This document shows positions 8,371 through 18,956 of a stretch of 64,000 nucleotides of DNA, piece after piece. The stretch spans positions 310,001 to 374,000 of the forward strand of contig NZ_SDQO02000003.1 of assembly GCF_004382825.2 (NCBI RefSeq), given 5' to 3'. The notes under the pieces were generated by a model. That model worked only from the letters and a program-made list of their open reading frames with translations. It did no database searches and was not told the DNA's origin. The translations under genes were made by a program, and so were the position numbers. This DNA comes from Corynebacterium silvaticum. Lineage in GTDB: Bacteria > Actinomycetota > Actinomycetes > Mycobacteriales > Mycobacteriaceae. Numbering within the stretch: position 1 is the stretch's first letter; each line of letters begins with the position of its first letter.

Positions 8371-11300
8371 TTATTTGCTGTGCAGTTCTGCAATTCGCTT
8401 GGTCAGCTCAAGGCCCACCGTAGCGATTTCCGGCTCATCGACCACCGCAAGGTGATCACCGCGCAGTTGCACAATGTCCAACTGCTCCACGATAGCCGAC
8501 CAACCACCGTCCTGATTAATCTCAGCGTACGCCGGCTCAAGTTCAATCGCCCCATCGTGCATGCGTTCCGCACGGAACAGGATCACCGGAGCCTTCACAC
8601 CGGCCCAACGCTGCAGATCCATCTTGTCCAAGATTCGGTTATCTACAAAGGAGGCGCGCTGGTGCTCCAACACACCAGCAGAAAGACCGTGCTCGGAGGC
8701 ATCCATATTGGCCAAGAACTCACTCATCATGGTCAGAAGAGCGTCTTCACCAGCGGTTTCCAAGAGCTCATAAGGCACGGGGAAGTCAAGACCATAGGTC
8801 TTCTTGACAAACGCCGAGTACCGTTCCCACCGCTTCTTGGTCTCTTCCATCGTGTCTGGCGCGGGGTTCTTTGGCTGAACAGTATCCAGCAGAGCAATTG
8901 TGGCGATCTCTACGCCACTACCCTGCAGCTGATGCGCTACCTCATAGGCCAACGCGCCGCCAAAGCTCCAGCCACCCAAAATAACAGGAAGCCCATCGGA
9001 GTAGTGCTTAATCTCATCCAGGTACTGAGCCGCACGGTCATCCAAAGCACCCTCAAGGCGCTCCACACCGTAAACGGGAACCTCCGCCGGCAGTCGTCGC
9101 ATCAGCGGTTGATACACAACCGAAGATCCGCCGGCTGGGTGGAACATGAACACAGCCGGGGCGGTCGAGCCTTCCGGACGCGCGCGCAGCACGCGGATAT
9201 TGCCTTCCACGTCGGTTTCCAGTCCTTCGCGAACAATGTTGGCCAGCGGCTCTAGAGTCTCAGCTGCAAAAACCTGCTCTGTGGTCACTTCAATGCCGCC
9301 GCGCTCGGTGAGCCGCTCAGCAATGTCCTTGGCTTGTTCCTCGGTGATTGACGGAAGCTCGCTGGTCACGCCCGCTGCGGCAGCGCCCGTGATTCCCGCC
9401 CAGGTAGCAAAGACTAGGCGTTCCGACGCATCACGCGGAGCCACTCCCACGCCTTTAGCACCGTCGCGGGGTGCTTCGCTCTTCTCCACCACAGTGGGTA
9501 CCGGTGACGGGGTGCTCTCCGCGTCCGTGGTGGCGGCGGAAGCGGTGTCGTCGCCAGCAGGCTTGGCAGCAACCAATCCTTCTACCAGGGTGACTACCTC
9601 GGCCGCGGAAGCGTCGCGAAGCGCCTGCACCTGCAGCGGCGGAATCTGGAAGTCATACTCAATGCGGTTCTTGATGCGCATACCCATCAGGGAATCCAGT
9701 CCCAAGTCAATAAGAGGCAGTTCCAGCGGAAGATCTTCCACGTCATAGCCCATCGCCTCGGAGACGATAGCGCGCATCCGCTGCTCCACGGTTTCCCCGC
9801 TGGCGGGATCCCAGCGCAGGGACTCTCCCACAAAATCAGAAGGCTGTTCCGGCTGGTTTACCGGAATATCCTGAGTCAGCGGCGCAGGAGTCTCAAAAGA
9901 ATCAGCTGCCAGTGCCACAGCGGTGGCAAAGCCCTCTGCGACAGCAACGGTGGTGTCGCCCATAACGCGGTGAATCTCTACGCTCACACCACCGATGTTG
10001 CGAGTGACCACAGTGGTCAGGTCGCCGGACGGCGGCAACGTACCCGTCTCCTCGACTGCGATAAGCGTAGCTCCCGGAAGAACAGCCTCAACGGCTGCTT
10101 CCAAGAGCGCTGCTGCAGAAGGAACCAGGTCAGCCGTGGTGGAGAAGGCCACCGCACCCTTAGGCAAAGTCACCTTTGTGCCAGGCAATGCTGCGTGGTT
10201 GCCCGATGACGGGCGTGCAGCGGTCCAATACCGTTGGCGCTTCCACGGGATATGGGGAGCGTGAATGGTGTCGCCTTCTCCGTAGAGACGGCTGAAATCT
10301 ATCGGAGCACCCTGGACATACATCTTGCCCAGGAGGTCTCGAATCGACTCGGCCTCGCTCACCTTGCGCTTGAGCGCGAACAGAAGCTGTGCATCGCCCC
10401 TACCGACGCTGAACGCCGTATTCATCATGCCCATCAAGGCAACCGGGTTCGGCGAAATTTCCACCAACATCGTGTGCCCTGCCGCAAACGCCTGCTCGGT
10501 GGCGTCCTGGAACCACACCGCCTGACGGGTACACCGCAGCCAATAGTCCGAACCGTGCACCACGGAACCCACAGGATATGTGACTCCCCGATCCACAGAG
10601 CTAAACAGTGGAATGGTGATCGGCAGCGGGGTGATGTCCGAGGTCTCCGCGGCGAGTTCGCCAAGGAGCGGCTCGACAGCACTCGTGTGCCCGGCGCCCT
10701 TAACGTTAAGAAGTCGAGCGAATTTCTCTTCCGACTCTAACTTCTCCACAAGACGCACCACTGCCTCTCGTGGGCCTCCCACTGTGGTCATGCCCGGTCC
10801 TGCATAAACGGCAGGCTCAATGCCTGCGAAGTCTGGGTGGGTGGCAATAAACTCGTCGAGCGCCTCCACGGAGAACTCCACCACGGCCATTGCGCCGAGC
10901 TCATCCTCCGGAAGAGACTTCTCGCCCTCACCCATGAGCCTGGAACGGTGGCAAGCAATACGCATAGCGTCCTCAGCGCTAAGACCACCGGCTGCATATG
11001 CCGCTGCGATCTCGCCCATGGACATACCCATCACTGCCGCTGGGTGCGCCCCGTAGGAAGCCAGAAGATCAGTCAGCGCGATCTGGATTGCGGTGATAGC
11101 CACCTGTGCGGTTTCAGTGTCATACGTCTGTTCGTCGTCAGCGACGATGTCCAGGATGGACCAGCCCGATTCAAAAGCTACCAGCTGATCAAGCTCTTCC
11201 AGACGTGCCCGGAACTCGGAGGACATAGCCACCAGGTTCTTCACCATCTTGCGATGCTGGGAACCAAAACCGGAGTACACAAAGACGGGGCCGACGGTAG

Positions 11301-13209
11301 CCGGCGAATCTGCGGCAGCGATGCCGGCGCTGATCTTGCCTTCCGCGACCTGGCGCAGACGCTTCACCGCGTCCTCGGTGGTGTCTGCGTGAACCACGGC
11401 ACGAGAGCGCCCATGATTACGCTTAGCGACGCTACGCGCAACCTTAATCAGGTCCTCATCTGCACGACCTTCCAAGAAATCTGCAAGCTGTGCAGCGACT
11501 TCCCTGCGTCGCGACGGCAGCAAGCCCGATACCTCAAGAGTGACCGCATTCGGGTTCTCGGGATCTATGAGCTGCGGGGTGGGCTGCTGCTGAGCAGTGT
11601 ATTCTTCGGGAACAAAGGAGGACACGACCACGTGCGCGTTGGTTCCGCCAAAGCCGAATCCAGACACACCTGCGATCTTGTGGCCCGAGTACTGTGGCCA
11701 TTCGCGTGGGTCCTCGATGACCTCAAGGTGCTCCGCGTCAAAGTCAACGTAGCGGTTCGGTGCCGTGTAGTTGAGTGACGGCGGCAGCACGTCGTTAGTC
11801 ATAGAGAGCACAACCTTGATCAGGCCTGCAGCGCCTGCAGCAGACTCGGTGTGCCCAAAGTTTGTCTTAGCTGAGCCAAGCAGCGTGGGAGTGGCAAAAT
11901 TGCGTCCGGGGCCCAGGACTTTGCCCAGGGAGGTGGCCTCAATGGGATCACCGAGGATCGTGCCGGTGCCGTGCGCCTCCACGTAATCCACAGTCGCAGG
12001 GTCCACGCCAGCGTCGCTATACGCACGATGCAGGACATCCACCTGTGCGTCAGGGTTTGGCGCAGTCAGGCCGTTAGAGTGTCCATCGGAGTTGACTGCG
12101 GAGCCCTTGATCACGGCGAGGATCGTGTCGCCGTCCGTAATGGCATCCTGGACGCGCTTCAAAATGAGTACGCCGGCGCCGTCGGAACGCACAAAGCCGT
12201 CTGCGTCATTGGAGAAAGCATGGATCTTTCCGGTGGGGCTAAAAACGCCCAACTCGCCAAAGCCTGTAGACACAAAAGGCGCAGCGAGGATGTTCACGCC
12301 ACCTGCCACAGCCACGGAGGCTTCTCCCTCGCGCAGCGCTCGAACAGCTTGGTGCACAGACACCAACGAGGAGGAACAAGCGGTGTCCACGTTGACCGAT
12401 GGGCCGCGGAAGTCAAACGCATAGGAGATGCGGTTAGGAATAATCGAGCTGGCGGTTCCCGTGAGCGCATAAGGATGAGACTCAGAAGGGTCGGCACTGA
12501 TCAGCATGCCGTAGTCGTTGCTGGAAGAACCAACGAACACGCCTACCGGTTCCCCGCGCAAGCTGGAGGGCGCAATGTGTGCGTGCTCCAATGCCTCCCA
12601 CGTCAGCTCAAGCATGATGCGCTGCTGCGGGTCGATGTTCACGGTCTCTAGTGGTGACAGCCCGAAAAACTCGGCGTCAAAGCTGGAAATATCGTCCAGG
12701 TAACCGCCCCGGAAATCGATGTCGGCCATCTTTTTGGTCGTGACCTCATCGGCGGCATATTCCGACCAACGTCCAATGGGAAGATCGGTGATGCCGTCAC
12801 GCCCCTCAACGAGCATGGACCACATCTCATCGATGTTGTGTGCACCTGGGTAACGGGCCGCCATGCCCACGATCGCAATGTCGTGGCTACCTGGGGTATT
12901 CGAGGTGCGGGTGAGTGTCTGCAAACGCGCAGCCTGCTCGCGGGGAGCACCCTCTACCAGGCGCTTAGACAGCGCCGTGATAGTCGGATATTCATAGGCA
13001 ATTGTTGCGTCAAGCTGAACACCGAGGAGGTTCTCCAACTCGCCGGATAGCAGCACAACATCACGGGACGACAGGCCGAAAGACTGCATCGGCTTGTCAT
13101 CTGTGATCTCTTCAGCCGGTAGCCCAGTAGTAGCGATAACCCAGTTCCGCAACCACACCCGCAGCTGCTCGGTGGTCATCGCGTTTTTGGCACCCTGGCG
13201 AGAATCCAT
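8371..13209 (-). CDS. pks13: Polyketide synthase Pks13, mycolic acid condensase
   Basis: Condenses two fatty acyl chains into the alpha-alkyl beta-keto precursor of mycolic acids and transfers it to trehalose. The 1612 residues show the Pks13 order ACP-KS-AT-ACP-TE. The N-terminal ACP has GLSS with the pantetheine serine at about S48. The ketosynthase has DTACSS (C278), EAHGTGT (H413) and KTNFGHTE (H453). The acyltransferase has GMSMGE (S730). The C-terminal ACP has DLGLDSLMG (S1173), then an Ala/Pro/Thr-rich linker (about 1215-1255). The thioesterase has GGWSFGGA (S1415), a probable D1442 and RGDH near 1586. M. tuberculosis Pks13 is about 120 residues longer. AAGG lies 10 bases before the ATG. 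Confidence 0.97.
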   Translation of the reverse strand: MDSRQGAKNAMTTEQLRVWLRNWVIATTGLPAEEITDDKPMQSFGLSSRDVVLLSGELENLLGVQLDATIAYEYPTITALSKRLVEGAPREQAARLQTLTRTSNTPGSHDIAIVGMAARYPGAHNIDEMWSMLVEGRDGITDLPIGRWSEYAADEVTTKKMADIDFRGGYLDDISSFDAEFFGLSPLETVNIDPQQRIMLELTWEALEHAHIAPSSLRGEPVGVFVGSSSNDYGMLISADPSESHPYALTGTASSIIPNRISYAFDFRGPSVNVDTACSSSLVSVHQAVRALREGEASVAVAGGVNILAAPFVSTGFGELGVFSPTGKIHAFSNDADGFVRSDGAGVLILKRVQDAITDGDTILAVIKGSAVNSDGHSNGLTAPNPDAQVDVLHRAYSDAGVDPATVDYVEAHGTGTILGDPIEATSLGKVLGPGRNFATPTLLGSAKTNFGHTESAAGAAGLIKVVLSMTNDVLPPSLNYTAPNRYVDFDAEHLEVIEDPREWPQYSGHKIAGVSGFGFGGTNAHVVVSSFVPEEYTAQQQPTPQLIDPENPNAVTLEVSGLLPSRRREVAAQLADFLEGRADEDLIKVARSVAKRNHGRSRAVVHADTTEDAVKRLRQVAEGKISAGIAAADSPATVGPVFVYSGFGSQHRKMVKNLVAMSSEFRARLEELDQLVAFESGWSILDIVADDEQTYDTETAQVAITAIQIALTDLLASYGAHPAAVMGMSMGEIAAAYAAGGLSAEDAMRIACHRSRLMGEGEKSLPEDELGAMAVVEFSVEALDEFIATHPDFAGIEPAVYAGPGMTTVGGPREAVVRLVEKLESEEKFARLLNVKGAGHTSAVEPLLGELAAETSDITPLPITIPLFSSVDRGVTYPVGSVVHGSDYWLRCTRQAVWFQDATEQAFAAGHTMLVEISPNPVALMGMMNTAFSVGRGDAQLLFALKRKVSEAESIRDLLGKMYVQGAPIDFSRLYGEGDTIHAPHIPWKRQRYWTAARPSSGNHAALPGTKVTLPKGAVAFSTTADLVPSAAALLEAAVEAVLPGATLIAVEETGTLPPSGDLTTVVTRNIGGVSVEIHRVMGDTTVAVAEGFATAVALAADSFETPAPLTQDIPVNQPEQPSDFVGESLRWDPASGETVEQRMRAIVSEAMGYDVEDLPLELPLIDLGLDSLMGMRIKNRIEYDFQIPPLQVQALRDASAAEVVTLVEGLVAAKPAGDDTASAATTDAESTPSPVPTVVEKSEAPRDGAKGVGVAPRDASERLVFATWAGITGAAAAGVTSELPSITEEQAKDIAERLTERGGIEVTTEQVFAAETLEPLANIVREGLETDVEGNIRVLRARPEGSTAPAVFMFHPAGGSSVVYQPLMRRLPAEVPVYGVERLEGALDDRAAQYLDEIKHYSDGLPVILGGWSFGGALAYEVAHQLQGSGVEIATIALLDTVQPKNPAPDTMEETKKRWERYSAFVKKTYGLDFPVPYELLETAGEDALLTMMSEFLANMDASEHGLSAGVLEHQRASFVDNRILDKMDLQRWAGVKAPVILFRAERMHDGAIELEPAYAEINQDGGWSAIVEQLDIVQLRGDHLAVVDEPEIATVGLELTKRIAELHSK

Positions 13210-13241
13210 ACGTATAAAACCTTCTCAGTGATCGGCGAAAT

Positions 13242-13272
13242 ATCGGCACCTCTAAAGAAAAGGGGCACCGAT
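13242..13272 (-). promoter_or_regulatory. Hairpin in the fadD32-pks13 gap
   Basis: On the - strand ATCGGTGCCCCT and AGAGGTGCCGAT can pair, with G-U pairs and one mismatch, around a short loop. It lies 33-63 bases before the pks13 ATG and is not followed by a strong T-run. It could be a weak terminator or attenuator after fadD32, or part of the pks13 5' UTR. The 215-base gap holds nothing else I can name. Confidence 0.4.
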
Positions 13273-13424
13273 AAGATTTACCTACGACAGTCGTTCTATT
13301 CTATATCGTCACCGAGGAACTAAGTGTTTCATTCAATGCGGTTTCTCAAAACCTCACTACAGAAGCACAAGAAGGGGCCGCCGCGCACTAAGCTTTTCGA
13401 CGACCCCTCCTATATTCAATCTCT

Positions 13425-15272
13425 CTACTGCTCTAGGTATGCCTTCTTGTTCACGCGTCGCGCGATCTTTCCGGAAGAGGAGCGGAGAATCTCGCCAGGA
13501 GCGACCACCCGAATATCGGTAGGCACCACACCATGGGATTCGGTCACTGCTGCACGGATTGCCTCGATAGCTTCAGCGTCACCGCTAGCGTCGCGCTCAA
13601 GATCGCGCTCGGCCAGGATGATCAGCTTCTCTACGTCGTTGCCTTCAATAGCAAACGCGGCGACGGCTGCCGGGCGGATGTGCTCAGAAGCGTGATCCAC
13701 GGTGTACTCAATATCCTGCGGGTAGTGGTTACGACCAGCAATAATGACCAGGTCCTTGAGACGGCCCGTAATAAACAGGTCGCCATCAACCATTGCGCCA
13801 AGGTCGCCGGTAGCCATCCAACGGTCATCCTCAGGAGCACCCTCTGCACGGGAGTTCTCAGCCAAACGGCCCTCCAACGTGTTGCGGAAGGTCTCCGCCG
13901 TGTCCTCGGCACGATCCAGGTAACCGGCGGCCACGTTATCTCCATAAACCCAGATCTCACCGATGGAACCGTCGGCAAGCTCTTGCTTGGTCTCAGGATC
14001 CACGATCACGAGCTTCTGCGGGGCAACTGCCTGGCCACAGCCCATCATGGACACTGCAGCAGGAGAGTCGGAATCAATCTGCACAGCCTTGTTTTCAGCG
14101 AGCTGATCGCGGTCAAAGTATGCAATGTGCGGGCGTTCCGGAGTTTGCGGCGTGGTCACCAGCAAGGAAGCCTCTGCCAGGCCGTAGGAAGGACGGATAG
14201 CGGAGCGGTTGAGACCGAAAGGACCAAATGCAGCCAAGAAGGCATTCACTGCCTTTTCCGTCACAGGCTCGGAACCGACGATAAGACCGTCGACCTTGGA
14301 GAAATCTGCATCCGAGCCAGCCTCAGGAGCAGCGTAACGGGATGCCAGCTCTAGTGCGAAGTTCGGGACAACGGTGTAGACCGCGTTGTCGCCCTCACGA
14401 CGCTTAAGCTGATCTATCCAGCGCGACGGCTGCTGGATGAAGTCGCGCGGAGCCATGAGCTCAAACTCCAGACCCAGCAAGGTAACAAATGCTGCCAGGA
14501 TGATGCCCATGTCGTGGTGCAGCGGGAGCCAGGAAACGAGGCGCAGTGGCGTCTTGAGCTGAACTGCCGTGAAAATCTGCAGCACGTTGGTCAAGATCGA
14601 ACGGTTAGTCAGCACAACACCCGCAGGGGTACGGGTAGAACCCGAGGTGTACTGCAAGAATGCCGGGAGATCAACCGGTGCAACCTGTGCAGCGGCAGCG
14701 AAAGCCTGCCCCTCCTCGGTGAGCAATGGGTTAACAAAGCTCTGTGCGCCGGAATCAGGCAAGGAGCCGATAGAAATGATGCGTGGGCGTTCTGCGCCTG
14801 GGATGTCCGCGAAGAAGCGACGAACAGCCGTAGCGGACGTGTTGTTGGTCAACACGATGGTCGGCTTGGCGTCGCCCATCACTGCAGTGAGGTGGTCTGC
14901 GTGTCCCGGCTCTGTGGGGTCATACAGCGGGACGGGGACCATGTCGGCATAAAGCGAACCTAGGAAGCCAAAGAGATACTCTGGGCTGTTATTAGCCAAG
15001 ATAGCTACGCGATCACCAATGCTGCCGACCTGCTGCAGGCGCGCTGCAACCACCTTGATCCGAGTGTTCACCTCGGTCCGGTTAAAGTCGCGGGTCTCAC
15101 CTTCACGGGAGGAGGTGAAGTCCCAGAAGCGGATGCAGTGGCGGTCAGCTCCACCTGTTGCCGCATCAGCCTGGAAGAGAACCTCGCCAAGGCCAGCGAG
15201 GGTCAGCTCGGGCCGGAGAGTAATCTCGCCCTTCTCGTTGAAGAACTGGCGCATAGCCTGATTCAGATCCAT
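13425..15272 (-). CDS. fadD32: Long-chain fatty-acyl-AMP ligase FadD32
   Basis: Activates the meromycolate-side fatty acid as acyl-AMP and loads it on the N-terminal ACP of Pks13. The 615-residue adenylating enzyme has the nucleotide loop YTSGSTRTPAG (about residues 208-218), SWLPLHHDMGI, RPSYGLAEASL and the C-terminal TGRLKDLVIIAGRNHYPQD. The last replaces the usual hinge and marks the fatty-acyl-AMP ligase group. An ideal AAGGAG lies 6 bases before the ATG. Promoter sequence should lie in the 290-base gap upstream, which also holds the terminator of the cutinase operon. The Pks13 neighbour confirms the assignment. Confidence 0.95.
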   Translation of the reverse strand: MDLNQAMRQFFNEKGEITLRPELTLAGLGEVLFQADAATGGADRHCIRFWDFTSSREGETRDFNRTEVNTRIKVVAARLQQVGSIGDRVAILANNSPEYLFGFLGSLYADMVPVPLYDPTEPGHADHLTAVMGDAKPTIVLTNNTSATAVRRFFADIPGAERPRIISIGSLPDSGAQSFVNPLLTEEGQAFAAAAQVAPVDLPAFLQYTSGSTRTPAGVVLTNRSILTNVLQIFTAVQLKTPLRLVSWLPLHHDMGIILAAFVTLLGLEFELMAPRDFIQQPSRWIDQLKRREGDNAVYTVVPNFALELASRYAAPEAGSDADFSKVDGLIVGSEPVTEKAVNAFLAAFGPFGLNRSAIRPSYGLAEASLLVTTPQTPERPHIAYFDRDQLAENKAVQIDSDSPAAVSMMGCGQAVAPQKLVIVDPETKQELADGSIGEIWVYGDNVAAGYLDRAEDTAETFRNTLEGRLAENSRAEGAPEDDRWMATGDLGAMVDGDLFITGRLKDLVIIAGRNHYPQDIEYTVDHASEHIRPAAVAAFAIEGNDVEKLIILAERDLERDASGDAEAIEAIRAAVTESHGVVPTDIRVVAPGEILRSSSGKIARRVNKKAYLEQ

Positions 15273-15514
15273 AAATCTCCTTGAGGGTTTCCTGGCACGG
15301 GGCTACTGCAGAGCCAACCGCACGCACCGAAAGTGCTTAACGTTCCATCTACTTTATTAGTTTTGATTGCGAAAGTGTTACACAGTGATCAAAAATCTAA
15401 ATATTGAGGGCAAATCTTCAGGTATAGGCTACCAATCCCCCCTACCCGGCGGCAGCACGACGCACTCAGCAAGCATCACAAAGCTTATCGACGCTCCACC
15501 CCCTCCGATACACA

Positions 15515-15548
15515 AAAGCTGGAAACCTCTGTCGAGATTTCCAGCTTT
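15515..15548 (-). terminator. Terminator after the mytA-lipoprotein-cutinase operon
   Basis: Perfect 11-base arms AAAGCTGGAAA and TTTCCAGCTTT around a 12-base loop, ending in TTTTG on the - strand, 15 bases after the esterase stop codon. Confidence 0.8.
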
Positions 15549-15562
15549 CTCATCATGACCGT

Positions 15563-16489
15563 TTAGCCGATCAAGCCCTTTGCCCATTCCACTGTCCATT
15601 GGTTGGCAGTGGTTCCGGGAATCACGTGCGGGTTGGTGGCATAGAGCGCGTGAACGCCATTCGCCTCAACCAGCGCCTGGGCCCGTAGCAGCGCGTTTCC
15701 TACATCTGCCGGAGCATCGCAGATCGTGTCATCCGGCGCACAGATCTCAAAAGTTTTTGCATCCAGCTCGCCGAAACCATTGACGCGCGGACCGCGCATG
15801 GTAGCTCCCGGGACAATGGGCTGAACCACAAGATTGAGTGGTTGGAGAGCGACTTCCGCACCAACCCCACCTACAGGATTTCCCACAGCCTGGCCCACAC
15901 CTGGCTGCCTCCTGCCATCCGCAATGAGGGCGACACCCCTCACTCGCTCGGCGGGGATGACTCCCTGACCGGTACCAATCTTGTTAGCAATATCTCCAGC
16001 GATCACTGCTCCCTGGGAGAAACCAGCGAGAATGAAGTCTGTCAGCGGGCACTCTTGGTGGGTGCGAATCAGCTCACCTTCAAGCGTGGATGTTCCCTCT
16101 TGCCGTGACTCGTCGTAGCTCAGCTCATGCTGCGCATTGATGTTCCGGAACTGCGCCGTGTAAGGCAGCGTCCATACTTTTACATGGCCGGCAGAATACT
16201 GCTCTTGCAGCGGCCGAGAAATCGACAGCATAAACGACGCAGGATTGGCCATTGGGTTGATCGGATCATCATTCTTTGCCGATTCCCACGTACCCGGCGC
16301 AGAAATAAACTCCACAGCAGGGCAATGAGCGGGTTGGACGGGCTCGGAAGTCTCCCCCGGCTTGGGTGCAGCACCCTTGTCGCCGGGATCGAGCGGATTG
16401 TTATCCGTGTTGTTCATCCACCGAACGATGCCCATGAGAATCAGCATCAGCACCACGATGGTCACTATGACCGTGAGCAGTTTTTTCAT
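15563..16489 (-). CDS. Cutinase-family serine esterase (Culp6 / Rv3802c-like)
   Basis: A 308-residue membrane-tethered or exported esterase. Residues 4-23 form one hydrophobic anchor, then a Pro-rich linker, then the cutinase alpha/beta fold. The nucleophile is S158 in AGFSQGA. C250 and C257 fit the conserved disulfide that brackets the catalytic aspartate (APDDTICDAPAD), and H280 in GVHALYA is the likely histidine. In M. tuberculosis the essential Rv3802c, a phospholipase/thioesterase tied to mycolate metabolism, is also next to fadD32 (recalled). It starts 5 bases after the upstream lipoprotein stop, so mytA, the lipoprotein and this gene form an operon. Confidence 0.85.
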   Translation of the reverse strand: MKKLLTVIVTIVVLMLILMGIVRWMNNTDNNPLDPGDKGAAPKPGETSEPVQPAHCPAVEFISAPGTWESAKNDDPINPMANPASFMLSISRPLQEQYSAGHVKVWTLPYTAQFRNINAQHELSYDESRQEGTSTLEGELIRTHQECPLTDFILAGFSQGAVIAGDIANKIGTGQGVIPAERVRGVALIADGRRQPGVGQAVGNPVGGVGAEVALQPLNLVVQPIVPGATMRGPRVNGFGELDAKTFEICAPDDTICDAPADVGNALLRAQALVEANGVHALYATNPHVIPGTTANQWTVEWAKGLIG

Positions 16490-16494
16490 AAGCT

Positions 16495-17022
16495 CTAGCA
16501 GTACGCGGATCGGGCCGAAGAATCAATGAGCTTGGTCAGCTCGTCAAAAGAGAGCTTTGATCGTTGTTGCTCCAAGAGCTGCCCTGCAACCGCTTGAACG
16601 GTGGCCGGGCTCAACGATTGGCTGTTTCCCTGACACACAACGCCCGCAGCGCCAATCATCTGGTTTTCTACTCCAGCGATGTTCACGCCACCCTTGGTCA
16701 AGGTGTCCAAAAACGCCTTTTCCTTTGCGGAGAAGGATTCCCCGGGTGTTGGTTTAGCCGTAATTTCCTGGCCCGCGCCATCCTTGAAGGACTCGTCGAC
16801 ACGCCCACCGCCGTTCGGGGCGGAGCCCGAATCCTGTGCGGATGTTGTCTCAGAAGCTGAGCTCTTAGCCGACGTCGACTCAGAGGATTTAGCCTCCCGC
16901 GTCAGCGGGGCGATACTCGTGTTCGTGCCGGAATCCTCAACGGTGGCTCCCCCGCCGCAGGCGGCAAGGGTCACCCCGACGGTAGTCAGAAGAGCTCCCA
17001 CAAGGAGGCGGTTGCTGCGCAT
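16495..17022 (-). CDS. DUF732-like lipoprotein
   Basis: A 175-residue predicted lipoprotein. The signal peptide ends in LAAC with the lipid-modified cysteine at residue 22. A low-complexity Ser/Thr/Glu-rich linker follows to about residue 90. The C-terminal part, with KAFLDTLTKGGVNIAG and the spaced Cys pair (VVCQG and the terminal YC), resembles DUF732, an actinobacterial domain of unknown function. The start overlaps the mytA stop as TAATG, and the esterase gene follows 5 bases after its stop. Position between a mycolyltransferase and an esterase suggests an accessory role at the cell surface; nothing in the sequence shows an activity. Confidence 0.72.
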   Translation of the reverse strand: MRSNRLLVGALLTTVGVTLAACGGGATVEDSGTNTSIAPLTREAKSSESTSAKSSASETTSAQDSGSAPNGGGRVDESFKDGAGQEITAKPTPGESFSAKEKAFLDTLTKGGVNIAGVENQMIGAAGVVCQGNSQSLSPATVQAVAGQLLEQQRSKLSFDELTKLIDSSARSAYC

Positions 17023-18956
17023 TATCGACGATCCTCCACTACGCGTCCGTTTATTTCGCTGATCTTGCCGTGCTGGAAGGAGATTTCTTCACCACCTGCA
17101 GGGATTGAAGTCTGGTCGGAGGTTGGCCAACCATACTCTCCCTGCTCCCACCTCTTGGCGCCCCAAGCGTCAAAGATGGCACCCTTGTAGATCACGTGCG
17201 CACCAGTCGTTGCAGACCAGTAGATGTTGCCGTGCTCGAACTGCTGGAAAGCGCCACCTGGGATGAGCTGTTCGTCCGAGGTCGGGAAGCCCAGCTTGGA
17301 CTTAGCGGTGTCCATCTCGCCGTATTTCTTAGCGATCTCGCCACGGACCCAGTGGTTCTTGTGATCCTTGTCGCGGGTGACGTAGCCGCCCTGGAACTTC
17401 TGCACCAGGCCGCCATTGATTTCTTTCGCGTCCTCTACCGGGTAGCCCAGGGTGCCGTCCTCCCATTGCAGTTCGCCCCACTTGTCCACGAGGTCCTTAG
17501 GAACCTCAAAAGCGCCGCGTTCTGGGGACCAGTATATGTTACCGCGCTCAAACTGAGCAGCAACGACGTTGTCCTTGAGCTTAAAGTCGTTGGATACTGG
17601 GAAGCCCAACCAGGAGTTAGGTCCACCGATCTCGGAGTAACGAGCCCCGACGCGCCCGCTGAGCGTATGCGCACCGGTTGCTGGCGACCAGTAGGCGCGG
17701 CCGTCGACAAAGTCTTCAGCCTTGCCACCAGCGATGTCGTACTCGTTGTTTACGCAGGTTCCTACCTGTCCGCCCTTGGTTGCCTCAGCGATAGCGCCGA
17801 TGGCTGCGCAGGATGCGCCGCGGTCCTCAGAAGACAGACCAAGTGCATCGGCCATGTACGGCCATGCCTGAGTCATTTCAAACTGCCAGTATGGCCAGTC
17901 GTGCACGCCGGAAGGACGGAAGTGCGACACCACGTCCACACCTGCGCGCTTGGCGTAGTCCACAAAGGTTTGAGTGGTCATGCGTGAGATAACTTCAAGG
18001 CCGATGCCGGCATAGGTGCCCTGGTTCTTGGCCACGGATCCGGGCTGGCCGTAGTCGTCACGCCCAGAGCCTGCAGAAACATAGGTCTTGATGCCCTTGA
18101 GAGCCTCGATGCCCAGCTTAGGATCGTGGTCGATCCAATCCTGGGAGCCGTCCGGGCCCCACATTGCAGTGGTGTCATATCCACCAGCGTCCTGCTGTGC
18201 TGCGCGGATGGCGGTAGGCATACCGATAGAGGTGGTGTCGAGGTAACCCGAGAATGAGCCAACGAACTTGAATAGGTCGGGGCGACGCTCAGCCAGGTTG
18301 ACTGCGGCGGTTCCTCCCATGGAAAGCCCGACGATGGCACGGGAATCATTGGTGCGGTAGCCGTGAGCCAGCACTGGCACGAGTTCCTGAGTAAGGAAGG
18401 TCTCCCACTTGTAGTGCTTGCCCTTGTTCTCGCGTTGCCAATCTGAGTAGAAGGACGACTCTCCACCCACCGGCATAACTACGTTGACGTTCTTGTCTGC
18501 GTAGAACTGCTCGATATTGGTGTTGATGGTCCAGCCGCTCTCTGTTTCCACAGCGCGCAGGCCATCCAGGGTCCACACGGATGGGAAGGTGCGGTTCGGA
18601 TCCTGGTGCCAATCACGCGCGAGGAGGACCTGAACCTGGATGGGGTTACCGGGCATTGCAGCCGACTTGATAAACAGCGCTATGCGGCGGTTGGTGATCC
18701 ACTCAACGCGGTCGATAGACACGCCCGCTGGCAGGCCTTCGATCTTCGGATGATCGGTGCGGATCGGAGTGCGGTGTACTCCCTCGTTTTTGAGGTAGCC
18801 GGTTTGGTCGTCGATAAGCCCACCAATGTGGGAGCTCTGAGCCGTCGTCGTGGCTGGAACGATGACTGCAGCACCTACTGCCAAAGCAGCAGGTACAGCG
18901 GCCGCAGCGATCCAGAGGGAACCACGTTTGCTGAGACGGGATGCGGTGTCGCGCAT
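17022..18956 (-). CDS. mytA: Mycolyltransferase with C-terminal LGFP repeats (PS1/Cop1 type)
   Basis: An exported antigen-85-type enzyme that transfers mycolate between trehalose esters and onto arabinogalactan. Residues 1-40 hold the signal peptide with a TTTAQ-SS-like end. The esterase domain (about 60-380) has the nucleophile S212 in GLSMGG, the mycolyltransferase stretch [12 protein letters not shown], and the catalytic histidine H352 in GVHDWPYW. Residues ~430-640 carry four LGFP-type repeats, including [24 protein letters not shown] and YGWPTSDQ, which are thought to hold the protein to the cell wall. Total 644 residues, close to C. glutamicum PS1. It heads the operon with the lipoprotein and esterase genes. 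Confidence 0.93.
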   Translation of the reverse strand: MRDTASRLSKRGSLWIAAAAVPAALAVGAAVIVPATTTAQSSHIGGLIDDQTGYLKNEGVHRTPIRTDHPKIEGLPAGVSIDRVEWITNRRIALFIKSAAMPGNPIQVQVLLARDWHQDPNRTFPSVWTLDGLRAVETESGWTINTNIEQFYADKNVNVVMPVGGESSFYSDWQRENKGKHYKWETFLTQELVPVLAHGYRTNDSRAIVGLSMGGTAAVNLAERRPDLFKFVGSFSGYLDTTSIGMPTAIRAAQQDAGGYDTTAMWGPDGSQDWIDHDPKLGIEALKGIKTYVSAGSGRDDYGQPGSVAKNQGTYAGIGLEVISRMTTQTFVDYAKRAGVDVVSHFRPSGVHDWPYWQFEMTQAWPYMADALGLSSEDRGASCAAIGAIAEATKGGQVGTCVNNEYDIAGGKAEDFVDGRAYWSPATGAHTLSGRVGARYSEIGGPNSWLGFPVSNDFKLKDNVVAAQFERGNIYWSPERGAFEVPKDLVDKWGELQWEDGTLGYPVEDAKEINGGLVQKFQGGYVTRDKDHKNHWVRGEIAKKYGEMDTAKSKLGFPTSDEQLIPGGAFQQFEHGNIYWSATTGAHVIYKGAIFDAWGAKRWEQGEYGWPTSDQTSIPAGGEEISFQHGKISEINGRVVEDRR

